This document shows positions 1-6,938 of a DNA stretch of 9,220 nucleotides, piece after piece. Each line of letters opens with the position of its first letter. Within the stretch, counting starts at the first letter, position 1. This DNA is from Bacteroidales bacterium (GTDB lineage Bacteria > Bacteroidota > Bacteroidia > Bacteroidales > UBA932), in NCBI GenBank assembly GCA_016293535.1, contig JAEDEB010000073.1, positions 1 through 9,220 on the forward strand, read 5' to 3'. Position numbers and translations under genes: made by a program. Under the pieces are notes generated by a model. That model ran no database searches, was not told the DNA's origin, and saw only the letters and a list, made by a program, of their open reading frames with translations.

Positions 1-89
1 ATGTTCTTCTCGTCTGCCCGCGCAATAGCGGACGCTATCAGGAAATGCTCTCCAACCTCGCTTTTCCCAAGTACGAGAAATACAGATAA
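1..89 (+). CDS. C-terminal end of an unidentified protein (partial)
   Basis: An open frame enters the window (first complete codon at base 3) and stops at TAA 87-89. It gives 28 residues beginning VLLVCPRNSGRYQEM and ending FPKYEKYR. The codons (CTC, CGC, AAG, TAC) match those of the following genes, which supports this frame over the other two. I do not recognise the family; a short hydrophobic strand followed by a basic, aromatic tail could end many Rossmann-like or sugar-binding enzymes. It ends 27 bases before the MFS transporter start with no terminator between, so it is probably in the same transcript and may act on the sugar that transporter imports. That functional link is inference only. 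Confidence 0.55.
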   Translation, partial: VLLVCPRNSGRYQEMLSNLAFPKYEKYR

Positions 90-116
90 GACAATAACCA
101 ATACAAATTCAAAACA

Positions 117-1280
117 ATGAACGCAAAGAAATTTTTCTCGACCGTTCTTCCGGTGATGTTCGGATTCATCATCATGTCCTTCGTGGATCTTGCCGGAATT
201 GCGGCCAACTATGCAAAGGAGTCCTTCGAGGTAAGCGACACCGTGTCCAAACTGCTTGCAGTCGCCTGTTTCATCTGGTTCCTTCTCCTTTCGGTTCCTA
301 CCGGAATCGCGATGAACAAGTGGGGAAGGAAGCCTCTCGTGATAGTGAGTTTCATCGTGACGATGGCAGGAATGCTGGTTCCAGTCGCCTTTATGGACAG
401 TTTCGCCGCAATACTTGTGGCTTTCTGTCTTCTCGGAGTGGGCAACACCATACTTCAGGTAGCCCTCAACCCGCTCGTCCAGGACGTGGTCGGGAAGGAT
501 GGCCTCACGGGAACCCTGACCATAGGCCAGGCCCTGAAGGCAACAATGTCCCTCATCACCCCTATTCTCCTTCCTATCTTCGCTTCCGCTTTCGGACATT
601 GGCAGCTTGCCTTCCTCATCTTCGCCGCCATCTCCCTCGTCGCCCTCGTCTGGCTTGCCTTTGCTCCGGTCGAGAAAAAGATTGACCCCAACGCCAACCT
701 TTCCGTACTGGGCACCGTAGCCCTCCTCAAGGACAAGACCATACTGCTGTTCTTCATCGCCATACTCATTCTCGTAGGTGTCGATGTCGGAACAAGCGCA
801 ACCCTCCCGAGACTGCTTCAGGAGAAGGCCGGTCTGTCCCTGGACCAGGGTACGGCCCTGACCTCATTCTATTTTGCAGCCAAGGCTCTGGCCGCTTTTG
901 CCGGGGGTGTTCTCCTGATGAAGACGAGCGAGCGCAGTTTCTACGCCATCAGCTCTGTTCTGGCACTTGCCGGTCTCCTGCTCATGCTCCTTGGCAGCGG
1001 CAAAGGACTCATCATCGGCGGTGTCATCGTCTTCGGCGCAGGATATGCAAACCTCTTCTCCATCATCTTCGGCCTGGCCCTCAAGCACGCGCCGGACAGG
1101 TCCAACGAAGTATCCGCACTCCTTATCACAGGTGTTGCCGGTGGCGCCATCGTGACGCCTCTGCTGGGTGTGGTGTACGAATCTTTCGGCACCTACAACG
1201 CATCGGTCGTTCTGCTTGCAGCCATATTCATCTATGTATTGGCATTGATAGGGCTTGTGAACAGGACATCAAGAGAATAA
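117..1280 (+). CDS. MFS sugar transporter, FucP/FGHS-like
   Basis: A 387-residue inner-membrane protein with about twelve hydrophobic segments (roughly residues 8-30, 43-62, 73-92, 95-118, 139-158, 163-183, 208-227, 246-267, 275-293, 297-320, 333-352 and 361-381) and a hydrophilic central loop near 184-206. The MFS signature between helices 2 and 3 appears as GIAMNKWGRKPL (63-74). The segment LQVALNPLVQ (113-122), followed by a GQALKA stretch, resembles the N-P motif of the fucose:galactose:hexose:H+ symporter family. An acidic residue in helix 1 (D24) is a candidate proton or sugar-binding position. It probably imports a monosaccharide by proton symport; the substrate cannot be read from sequence. 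The start follows an A-rich leader without a Shine-Dalgarno sequence, as usual in Bacteroidota. Only 9 bases separate it from the aminopeptidase gene. It is slightly shorter than typical FucP (about 410-440 residues). Confidence 0.85.
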   Translation: MNAKKFFSTVLPVMFGFIIMSFVDLAGIAANYAKESFEVSDTVSKLLAVACFIWFLLLSVPTGIAMNKWGRKPLVIVSFIVTMAGMLVPVAFMDSFAAILVAFCLLGVGNTILQVALNPLVQDVVGKDGLTGTLTIGQALKATMSLITPILLPIFASAFGHWQLAFLIFAAISLVALVWLAFAPVEKKIDPNANLSVLGTVALLKDKTILLFFIAILILVGVDVGTSATLPRLLQEKAGLSLDQGTALTSFYFAAKALAAFAGGVLLMKTSERSFYAISSVLALAGLLLMLLGSGKGLIIGGVIVFGAGYANLFSIIFGLALKHAPDRSNEVSALLITGVAGGAIVTPLLGVVYESFGTYNASVVLLAAIFIYVLALIGLVNRTSRE

Positions 1281-1289
1281 TCCAGAAAA

Positions 1290-2717
1290 ATGTTTTCAAA
1301 AGAAGTTTATTCAGCCAGACGCAAGGCCCTGCTGGGCCTCATGGCGGAGAAGGGGGCGAAGGGCCTTGCGATTTTCGTGGGCAACGGAGAAAGTGCCCAG
1401 AATTACCCGGACAACTGCTACAAGTTCCGCCAGGACAGCAGTTTCCTTTATTTCTGGGGCATTGACGAGCCCTATTGGGCGGCTACCCTCGACCTTGAGA
1501 CGGGACAGGAAACGCTGTATGCCGACGATGTCGATATAGACGACATAATATGGATGGGTCCGCAGGAAAGCGTGGCGTCCAAGGCCCTCGGGGCCGGGGT
1601 TTCCGCGACTGCGTCATATTCAGACTTTGACAAGGCAGTATCTTCTGCCCGTGCATCAGAACGTGACATACACTTCCTGCCGGCCTCCAGATATTTCAAC
1701 GCTGTGAAGATTGCTTCCCTCCTCTCGCTCGACCCGCGCAGGCTCTTCAGCGAAGGCAAGAAGGGTTGCCCGCTTGCCTCGGAAGCCCTGGTGCGTTCGG
1801 TCATCAGCCTCAGGCTGGTCAAGGACGAGCAGGAGATAGCCCTGATAGACAGGGCCTGCAACCTGGGTTACAAGATGCACGAAACTGCGCGCAAGGGCAT
1901 ACGTCCGGGCGTGTGCGAGCAGGAGATAGTCGGCAGGATGGAGGGTGTGACCCTTTCCGAAGGCTGGGGAACCAGTTTCGCAACCATTCTCACCCAGCAC
2001 GGTGAGATTTTCCATTGCCACAGCCACGAGGCTCTCATAGAACCGGGCCGTCTGCTCGTTGTCGATGCCGGTGCCGAGAGCAATGACCATTATGCATCCG
2101 ACCATACCCGAACCTATCCGACCTCCGGAAAGTTCACAACCCGGCAGAGGGAGATATATCAGATAGTATGCGACTGCAATGAACTCGCCTTCAGACTCAC
2201 GGCCCCTGGCGTAAGGTACCGCGACGTACACCTTGCAGTCGCCCGCCACATGCTGGATTGTCTGAGCGGACTCGGCCTCGTCAGAGGGGACGTCGGCGAG
2301 ATGGTGGCAGCCGGAGTTGCCGGCCTCTTCATGCCGCATGGACTCGGCCACAACATGGGCATGGACGTGCACGATATGGAAGACTTCGGCGAAAACCTCG
2401 TCGGATACGACGATGACCAGACCCGGTCTGCGCAGCTCGGTCTCGGAAGTCTCAGAATGGCCCGCACCCTCGTTCCGGGCAATGTGGTCACTGATGAACC
2501 GGGCATATACTTCATTCCGGACCTCATTGAGAGCTGGAAGAGGGACGGGATTGCCAAGGATTTCGTGAACTACTCAAAGCTGGGGGAATACTACGGTTTC
2601 GGAGGCATACGTCTCGAGGACGATGTGCTCGTTACCTCCGACGGGGCGCGCCGCCTGGGCGACAGGCGTCTGCCGATTTCGCCAGACGAAGTCGAATCTG
2701 CAATGAAGGAGGACTGA
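1290..2717 (+). CDS. pepP: Xaa-Pro aminopeptidase (aminopeptidase P, M24B)
   Basis: This 475-residue protein is predicted to be a cytosolic metallopeptidase that removes the N-terminal residue from peptides with proline in second place. Residues 1 to about 165 form the AMP_N domain, with the typical FRQDSSFLYFWGI stretch (46-58). Residues about 175-465 form the pita-bread catalytic domain. All five metal ligands are visible: D259 and D271 (DAG...SDHTRT), H354 (PHGLGH), E403 (TDEPGIY) and E443 (GGIRLED). H350 and H361, matching the catalytic histidines of E. coli PepP, are also present. There is no signal peptide. The protein is longer than E. coli PepP (441), mostly through an insertion around 365-390 and a basic stretch near 415-430, a common arrangement in Bacteroidota homologues. 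The stop precedes the next start by 2 bases, suggesting translational coupling. The enzyme class is firm; exact substrate preference is inferred. Confidence 0.93.
   Translation: MFSKEVYSARRKALLGLMAEKGAKGLAIFVGNGESAQNYPDNCYKFRQDSSFLYFWGIDEPYWAATLDLETGQETLYADDVDIDDIIWMGPQESVASKALGAGVSATASYSDFDKAVSSARASERDIHFLPASRYFNAVKIASLLSLDPRRLFSEGKKGCPLASEALVRSVISLRLVKDEQEIALIDRACNLGYKMHETARKGIRPGVCEQEIVGRMEGVTLSEGWGTSFATILTQHGEIFHCHSHEALIEPGRLLVVDAGAESNDHYASDHTRTYPTSGKFTTRQREIYQIVCDCNELAFRLTAPGVRYRDVHLAVARHMLDCLSGLGLVRGDVGEMVAAGVAGLFMPHGLGHNMGMDVHDMEDFGENLVGYDDDQTRSAQLGLGSLRMARTLVPGNVVTDEPGIYFIPDLIESWKRDGIAKDFVNYSKLGEYYGFGGIRLEDDVLVTSDGARRLGDRRLPISPDEVESAMKED
2706..2712 (+). promoter_or_regulatory. Shine-Dalgarno-like AAGGAGG before the DUF456 gene
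   Basis: AAGGAGG lies 7 bases before the ATG at 2720, within the last codons of pepP (encoding K-E-D before the stop). It is a full match to the anti-Shine-Dalgarno core at ideal spacing. This stands out because the MFS, pepP, thrA, galE and rplC starts have nothing comparable and Bacteroidota generally do not rely on this motif. It may be a by-product of the Lys-Glu-Asp codons. Confidence 0.5.
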
Positions 2718-2719
2718 AT

Positions 2720-3208
2720 ATGGACGCATTGATAAGCATACTTGCCATTGTGCTGGGCATCATAGGGATCATCGGGAGCATAGTCCCAGGAATTCCGGGC
2801 CCGCCTCTTGGCTGGATAGGACTGCTTCTTGTGTATATAAAGGGCGGTGTCCTGCTCGGCAGAGGGCCGGTTTCTCTGACCATGCTTCTGGTTTTTCTTG
2901 GCGTGGCGACACTCGTGACCCTGATGGACTATTTCCTCCCGGCGAAGATGACCAAGCTGACAGGGGGCAGCAGCCATGCCTCCCGCGGGGCGCTTGCCGG
3001 ACTTGTGTTGGGAATAATCTTCACTCCTGTGGGAATGTTGCTCGGCTGCTTCCTCGGCGCTTTCCTTGCCGAACTGTACTGGGGTGAAAAATCCGGTCCG
3101 GAGGCGCTCAAGGCCTCCTTCGGAGCGTTCCTGGGAGTAGTCACCGGCACGGGCGTGAAACTCATCGCCACCTGCCTGATGATGTGGTTCATAGTCCTTC
3201 ACGCGTAG
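2720..3208 (+). CDS. DUF456 family small membrane protein
   Basis: A 162-residue, very hydrophobic protein with about four to five membrane segments (near residues 3-22, 28-45, 53-71, 88-119 as a possible re-entrant pair, and 133-160). It shows the glycine/proline-rich opening typical of DUF456, VPGIPGPPLGWIG (22-34), then a short polar loop with D70-Y71-F72 and KLTGGSSHASRGA (79-91), then a glycine-spaced helix pair ending GAFLAELYWG (113-122). Glycine spacing suggests tight helix packing. The length matches the family (about 160). The biochemical role of DUF456 is not established to my knowledge. It begins 2 bases after the pepP stop and so is probably the last gene of the MFS-pepP-DUF456 unit; no obvious terminator hairpin follows it. 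Confidence 0.85.
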   Translation: MDALISILAIVLGIIGIIGSIVPGIPGPPLGWIGLLLVYIKGGVLLGRGPVSLTMLLVFLGVATLVTLMDYFLPAKMTKLTGGSSHASRGALAGLVLGIIFTPVGMLLGCFLGAFLAELYWGEKSGPEALKASFGAFLGVVTGTGVKLIATCLMMWFIVLHA

Positions 3209-3226
3209 TTTTTTCCGAATTATTGT

Positions 3227-3234
3227 TATTTTCG
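3227..3234 (+). promoter_or_regulatory. Possible -7 element of a thrA promoter
   Basis: TATTTTCG differs by one base from the Bacteroidota -7 consensus TAnnTTTG and lies 24 bases before the thrA ATG, in a 50-base A/T-rich gap. No convincing TTG or TTTG is found 17-23 bp upstream, so the call is weak. A start here would give thrA a very short, A-rich, unstructured leader. No leader peptide with Thr/Ile codons of the enterobacterial attenuator type is visible in the gap. Confidence 0.3.
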
Positions 3235-3258
3235 CAGTTCGCAAAAAAACAGTAGTAG

Positions 3259-5700
3259 ATGAAAGTCCTTAAGTTCGGTGGAACGTCTGTGGGTTCGCCC
3301 GAAAGCCTCAGAAGTGTAAAGAAAATCGTAGAAAGTTGTACTGAACCTGCCGTAGTCGTCGTTTCGGCGCTCGGAGGAATGACAGACAAACTCCTCAAAA
3401 CCGCAAAACTGGCTGAGAACGGCGATACCGCCTATCTGCGCTGTCTCGAGGAAATGGTCGAGAGGCACAGGAATACGGTCAGGGACATCCTTCCCGAAGG
3501 AGGCGCGCGCCAGAGACTGCAAGAGCGTCTGGATGCGATGTTCAGCGAACTGAGGAGCATCTATCAGGGAGTCTACCTTATCAGAGACCTCTCGGACAAG
3601 ACCTCCAACACGATAGTCAGCTACGGAGAGCGACTCTCCAGCGACATCTGCTCCGTCCTTATCAGCGGCGCCGTGCTCCACGACAGCCGCGATTTCATCA
3701 GGACCCGCCGCAAGCAGGGTCATGACATAGTGGATGAGAAGGCCACCTGTGAGTCCATACGACAGGAGTTCGCCGGCCTCGGCAGCGCTGAAAACATCTG
3801 CCTCATTCCTGGATTCATATCCCGCGACGTCGATACCGGCGAGGTCACCAACCTCGGAAGGGGAGGTTCCGACTACACGGCGAGCCTCGTTGCGGCAGCC
3901 CTCGACGCTGATGTGCTCGAGATATGGACGGATGTGGACGGGTTCATGACAGCAGACCCCCGCGTGATTCCGAATGCATACACAATAGAGTCCCTGACCT
4001 ATCACGAGGCAATGGAGCTCTGCAACTTCGGCGCGAAGGTCGTCTATCCTCCGACAATATATCCGGCATGTGCCAAGGATATTCCCATACTCATAAAGAA
4101 CACCTTCCGTCCGGAGGTGAAGGGAACGGTTATATGCAGGTCGGAAGAAGCTTCTGACAAGAGAGCCATCAAGGGTATTTCCTCCATCAGCAATACCAGC
4201 GTCATCACCATTTCGGGCCTGTCGATGGTCGGTGTCATAGGCGTCAACCGCAGAATCTTCTCTACTCTTGCCGATAACGGAATAAGCGTTTTCCTTGTCA
4301 GCCAGGCCTCCTCGGAGAACAGCTCCTCGATAGGAGTCAAGGACGAGGACGGCGAGCTTGCCTGCCAGGTGCTCAACGAGGAATTCGCCAAGGAGATAGC
4401 CACGGGTGCGATGTTCCCTATGAATATGCAGAGTCATCTTGCGACAGTCGCCGTGGTGGGAGAGAACATGAAGCAGACCCCGGGCATCTCCGGAAAGCTC
4501 TTCGGAGCCCTCGGCCGCAGCGGCATCAGCGTCATCGCCTGTGCACAGGGCGCATCGGAGACCAACATATCCTTCGTTGTCGAAGGACAATGGCTGCGCA
4601 AGGCCCTGAACGTCATCCACGACAGCTTCTTCCTCTCCGAATATCAGGTTCTCAACCTCTTTCTCTGCGGAGTGGGCACGGTCGGCGGCAGTCTCATAGA
4701 ACAGATTGCCAGCCAGCGCGAGACACTCATGCAGAAGCGCAACCTCAAGCTCAACATAGTCGGCATCGCCAACAGCCGCCACGCCCTGTATGACCGCAGC
4801 GGGCTTGAACTCGACGGATATGCGGAGCGCCTCGAGGCCAGCGGGCCGAGCGATATACAGAGGTACAAGGACGAGATAATTTCGATGAACATATACAACG
4901 CGGTGTTCGTGGACTGCACGGCGAGCGCTGAAGTCGCTTCCGTCTACGGGGAACTCCTCGACCACAACATCCACGTCGTGGCTGCGAACAAGATTGCAGC
5001 ATCATCCGATTTCGCCACCTATGCCCGCCTGAGGGAGACGGCGCACCGCCGCGGAGTCAAGTTCCTTTTCGAAACCAACGTGGGAGCCGGACTTCCGATA
5101 ATCTCCACCATCAACACCCTGCGCAACAGCGGCGACCACATACTCAAGATAGAGGCCGTCCTCAGCGGAACCCTCAACTTCATCTTCAACACCATCAGCA
5201 AGGACATCCCTTTCAGCGAGACCGTAAGGATGGCGAAGGAAGAAGGCTATGCGGAGCCGGATCCGCGCATCGACCTCTGCGGAATGGACGTGGTCCGCAA
5301 GCTCGTCATACTATCGAGGGTTTCGGGCTACAGGATGGAGCAGGAGGACGTGGAGAAATCCCTCTTCGTTCCGGACGAGTACTTCGAAGGCAGCGTGGAA
5401 AAGTTCTGGGAGAGGCTTCCGGAACTCGATGCGGACTTCGAGGAGCGCAGAAAGAAACTCGAGAGCGAGCACAAGGTCTGGCGTTTCGTCGCCAAACTCG
5501 AGAACGGAAAGGGTTCGGTGTCCCTGCGTGAGATAGAGCAGGGTCACAGCTTCTACAAACTCGAGGGCAGCAACAACATCATCCTCATCACCACCGAGCG
5601 TTACAAGCAGTACCCTATGCTGATTCAGGGTTTCGGAGCCGGGGCGGGCGTGACGGCCGCCGGAGTTTTCGGCGACATACTCAATATCGCGAACATATAG
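3259..5700 (+). CDS. thrA: Bifunctional aspartokinase I / homoserine dehydrogenase I
   Basis: This 813-residue fusion (E. coli ThrA is 820) is predicted to catalyse the first and third steps of the aspartate pathway: aspartate to aspartyl phosphate, and aspartate semialdehyde to homoserine. The aspartokinase domain spans about 1-295, with KFGGTS (5-10), SYGERLS (121-127), GRGGSDYTA (200-208) and WTDVDGFMTADPR (223-235). Two ACT-type regulatory segments follow (about 312-385 and 393-460), expected to sense threonine. The dehydrogenase domain spans about 465-813, with nucleotide loop GVGTVG (471-476), AANK (575-578), FETNVGAGLP (604-613) and the family signature ending in D677 and K681, the expected catalytic pair. 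No key residue seems missing. The gene is not followed by homoserine kinase or threonine synthase, unlike the usual thrA-thrB-thrC cluster, and a candidate terminator lies just downstream. The start is fixed by the canonical MKVLKFGGTS opening. Confidence 0.96.
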   Translation: MKVLKFGGTSVGSPESLRSVKKIVESCTEPAVVVVSALGGMTDKLLKTAKLAENGDTAYLRCLEEMVERHRNTVRDILPEGGARQRLQERLDAMFSELRSIYQGVYLIRDLSDKTSNTIVSYGERLSSDICSVLISGAVLHDSRDFIRTRRKQGHDIVDEKATCESIRQEFAGLGSAENICLIPGFISRDVDTGEVTNLGRGGSDYTASLVAAALDADVLEIWTDVDGFMTADPRVIPNAYTIESLTYHEAMELCNFGAKVVYPPTIYPACAKDIPILIKNTFRPEVKGTVICRSEEASDKRAIKGISSISNTSVITISGLSMVGVIGVNRRIFSTLADNGISVFLVSQASSENSSSIGVKDEDGELACQVLNEEFAKEIATGAMFPMNMQSHLATVAVVGENMKQTPGISGKLFGALGRSGISVIACAQGASETNISFVVEGQWLRKALNVIHDSFFLSEYQVLNLFLCGVGTVGGSLIEQIASQRETLMQKRNLKLNIVGIANSRHALYDRSGLELDGYAERLEASGPSDIQRYKDEIISMNIYNAVFVDCTASAEVASVYGELLDHNIHVVAANKIAASSDFATYARLRETAHRRGVKFLFETNVGAGLPIISTINTLRNSGDHILKIEAVLSGTLNFIFNTISKDIPFSETVRMAKEEGYAEPDPRIDLCGMDVVRKLVILSRVSGYRMEQEDVEKSLFVPDEYFEGSVEKFWERLPELDADFEERRKKLESEHKVWRFVAKLENGKGSVSLREIEQGHSFYKLEGSNNIILITTERYKQYPMLIQGFGAGAGVTAAGVFGDILNIANI

Positions 5701-5706
5701 AATTCC

Positions 5707-5733
5707 CCGCCGCAGCCATGCGACGGTCTTCTT
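5707..5733 (+). terminator. Candidate terminator after thrA
   Basis: CCGCCGCA (5707-5714), loop GCCA, and TGCGACGG (5719-5726) form an 8-position stem with one C-A mismatch. TCTTCTT and then AAAT follow. The stem begins 7 bases after the thrA stop. The T-run is interrupted by C, so termination may be partial. It would separate thrA transcription from galE. Confidence 0.5.
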
Positions 5734-5781
5734 AAATCAGATATAGGCGGTCCTAATAATTATAAACAGACAGGTATAAAT

Positions 5782-6798
5782 ATGAATATTTTGTTGACCG
5801 GAGGTGCCGGGTACATAGGAACCCACACTATCATCGAACTCGACAGGGCGGGCCACAGCGTCGTGGTCGTCGACAATCTCTACAACTCCAAGCCCGAAGC
5901 GATCAGAAGGGTGGAACGGATAATAGGAAAGAAAGTCCCATTCGTGGAGGCGGATATCAGGGATCGCGAAGCCATGGACAAGCTGTTCTCGGACAACAGG
6001 ATAGATGCGGTCATCAACTTCGCCGGCCTCAAGGCCGTGGGTGAATCCGTCGCCAAGCCGCTCGAATACTACGAGAACAATATGAACGGAGTATTCGTCC
6101 TCGTCGACGTCATGCGCCGTCACGGCTGCAAGAATATCATTTTCTCCTCCAGCGCGACCGTCTACGGCGATCCGGCGGTCATCCCTATTACCGAGGACTG
6201 CCCGAAGGGTACATGCACCAATCCGTACGGATGGACCAAGTCCATGCTCGAACAGGTGCTCACCGACGTCCAGAAGGCGGACCCGCAGTGGAACGTCGTG
6301 CTGCTGCGCTATTTCAACCCCATCGGAGCGCACGAGTCGGGGCTCATAGGCGAGAACCCGAGAGGGATACCGAACAACCTCATGCCATACATCACCCAGA
6401 CGGCAATAGGCCTGCGCAAGGAACTCGGTGTGTTCGGCAACGACTACGACACTCCTGACGGTACCGGCGTCCGCGACTATATCCACGTCGTCGACCTCGC
6501 TGCCGGTCACGTCGCAGCCCTCAAGGCCATAGAGCAGAACCGCGGACTCGCCATCTACAACCTCGGCACCGGACACGGATACAGCGTCCTCGACGTGGTG
6601 AAGGCCTTCGAGAAGGCCAACGGCCTCAAGGTGCCTTACGTAATCAAGCCGCGCCGTCCGGGAGACATAGCCACCTGCTACTGCGATCCGGCAAAGGCAG
6701 AGCGGGAACTTGGCTGGAAGGCGCGATACGGCATTGAGGAGATGTGCCGCGATTCATGGAACTTCCAGAAGAACAATCCGGAAGGCTACGGAGAGTAG
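5782..6798 (+). CDS. galE: UDP-glucose/UDP-hexose 4-epimerase
   Basis: This 338-residue cytosolic short-chain dehydrogenase (same length as E. coli GalE) is predicted to interconvert UDP-glucose and UDP-galactose through a tightly bound NAD+. The NAD loop is TGGAGYIG (6-13). The catalytic triad S124 (FSSSATVYG), Y149 and K153 (NPYGWTK) falls at the same numbers as in E. coli. The conserved LRYFNPIGAH stretch (175-184) and RRPGD (291-295) are present. The position matching E. coli Tyr299, which limits the sugar pocket, is Cys299 here. In studied GalE proteins a small residue at this site goes with acceptance of N-acetylated sugars, so UDP-GlcNAc/UDP-GalNAc epimerisation is also likely (inference). 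The start is set by the canonical MNILLTGGAG opening; the leader is A/T-rich with no Shine-Dalgarno sequence. I see no clear TAnnTTTG promoter in the gap after thrA, so galE may depend on readthrough or a divergent promoter. Confidence 0.95.
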   Translation: MNILLTGGAGYIGTHTIIELDRAGHSVVVVDNLYNSKPEAIRRVERIIGKKVPFVEADIRDREAMDKLFSDNRIDAVINFAGLKAVGESVAKPLEYYENNMNGVFVLVDVMRRHGCKNIIFSSSATVYGDPAVIPITEDCPKGTCTNPYGWTKSMLEQVLTDVQKADPQWNVVLLRYFNPIGAHESGLIGENPRGIPNNLMPYITQTAIGLRKELGVFGNDYDTPDGTGVRDYIHVVDLAAGHVAALKAIEQNRGLAIYNLGTGHGYSVLDVVKAFEKANGLKVPYVIKPRRPGDIATCYCDPAKAERELGWKARYGIEEMCRDSWNFQKNNPEGYGE

Positions 6799-6824
6799 CC
6801 GCAGAATGACTGCCGAAAAAGTTT

Positions 6825-6852
6825 TCAACAGATTTTGCTTCTAAACTGTTGA
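6825..6852 (+). repeat. Inverted repeat overlapping the rplC promoter
   Basis: TCAACAG (6825-6831) and CTGTTGA (6846-6852) are perfect 7-bp inverted arms with a 14-base centre, and two further A/T pairs lie outside one mismatch. The right arm covers the TTG of the -33 element. Extended to nine bases, the arms read TTTTCAACA (plus strand, 6822-6830) and TTATCAACA (minus strand, 6847-6855), each one mismatch from the DnaA-box consensus TTWTNCACA. No T-run follows on the plus strand, so it does not look like a galE terminator. It is a candidate operator. Confidence 0.5.
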
Positions 6853-6878
6853 TAATTAAAACTTTCTTCGTATATTTG
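6849..6878 (+). promoter_or_regulatory. Bacteroidota-type promoter of the rplC operon
   Basis: TTG (6849-6851), a 19-bp spacer and TATATTTG (6871-6878) match the Bacteroidota primary-sigma promoter (-33 TTG/TTTG, -7 TAnnTTTG) in both boxes and spacing. The expected transcription start is about 4-7 bases after the -7 element, near 6882-6885, giving a leader of about 55 bases before rplC. It is the best promoter match I found in the window and fits a highly expressed ribosomal protein operon. Confidence 0.85.
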
Positions 6879-6880
6879 CA

Positions 6881-6903
6881 GCCCGCCAAAATGGACGGCG
6901 GGC
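6881..6903 (+). promoter_or_regulatory. GC-rich hairpin at the 5' end of the rplC transcript
   Basis: GCCCGCC (6881-6887) and GGCGGGC (6897-6903) form a perfect 7-bp all-GC stem with a 9-base loop AAAATGGAC. It begins 3 bases after the -7 element, so it sits at or next to the predicted transcription start. It is followed by TTTAATATATTTATAATC and an A/T-rich single-stranded run up to the rplC ATG. Possible roles are an mRNA 5'-end stabiliser, a ribosomal-protein binding site for feedback control, or a promoter-proximal attenuator; the sequence does not decide. The T-run after it is short. Confidence 0.6.
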
Positions 6904-6938
6904 TTTAATATATTTATAATCAATTAATTAACAAACCA

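Noticed and set aside
1..120. ATG at base 1 opening a 39-codon frame that ends at 118-120
   Set aside because: Its product is low-complexity and polar and it overlaps the MFS start. The +3 frame ending at 89 has the codon usage of the neighbours and is preferred.
1656..2372. A 238-codon minus-strand open frame opposite pepP
   Set aside because: It is antisense to the metal-ligand region of pepP, with no independent promoter or family resemblance.
3231..3243. Direct repeat TTCGCA-GTTCGCA before thrA as a possible operator
   Set aside because: Six-base arms one base apart are expected by chance and the arms do not form a dyad.
3209..3258. Threonine attenuator or leader peptide upstream of thrA
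   Set aside because: The gap is only 50 bases, with no small open frame rich in Thr/Ile codons and no stem-loop with T-run.
3226..4974. A 582-codon open frame on the minus strand opposite thrA
   Set aside because: It lies antisense to a fully recognisable ThrA whose motifs and codon pattern account for the sequence. The translated product has no recognisable domain; high-GC codon choice in the sense strand leaves few antisense stops.
5737..6576. A 279-codon minus-strand open frame opposite galE
   Set aside because: It is a shadow of galE: all catalytic motifs are on the plus strand and the antisense product resembles nothing I know.
6881..6903. Hairpin read as the galE terminator
   Set aside because: It lies downstream of a strong promoter and 83 bases after the galE stop, and the following T-run is only three long before A/T mixture. 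A 5'-leader element fits better, though some attenuation is possible.
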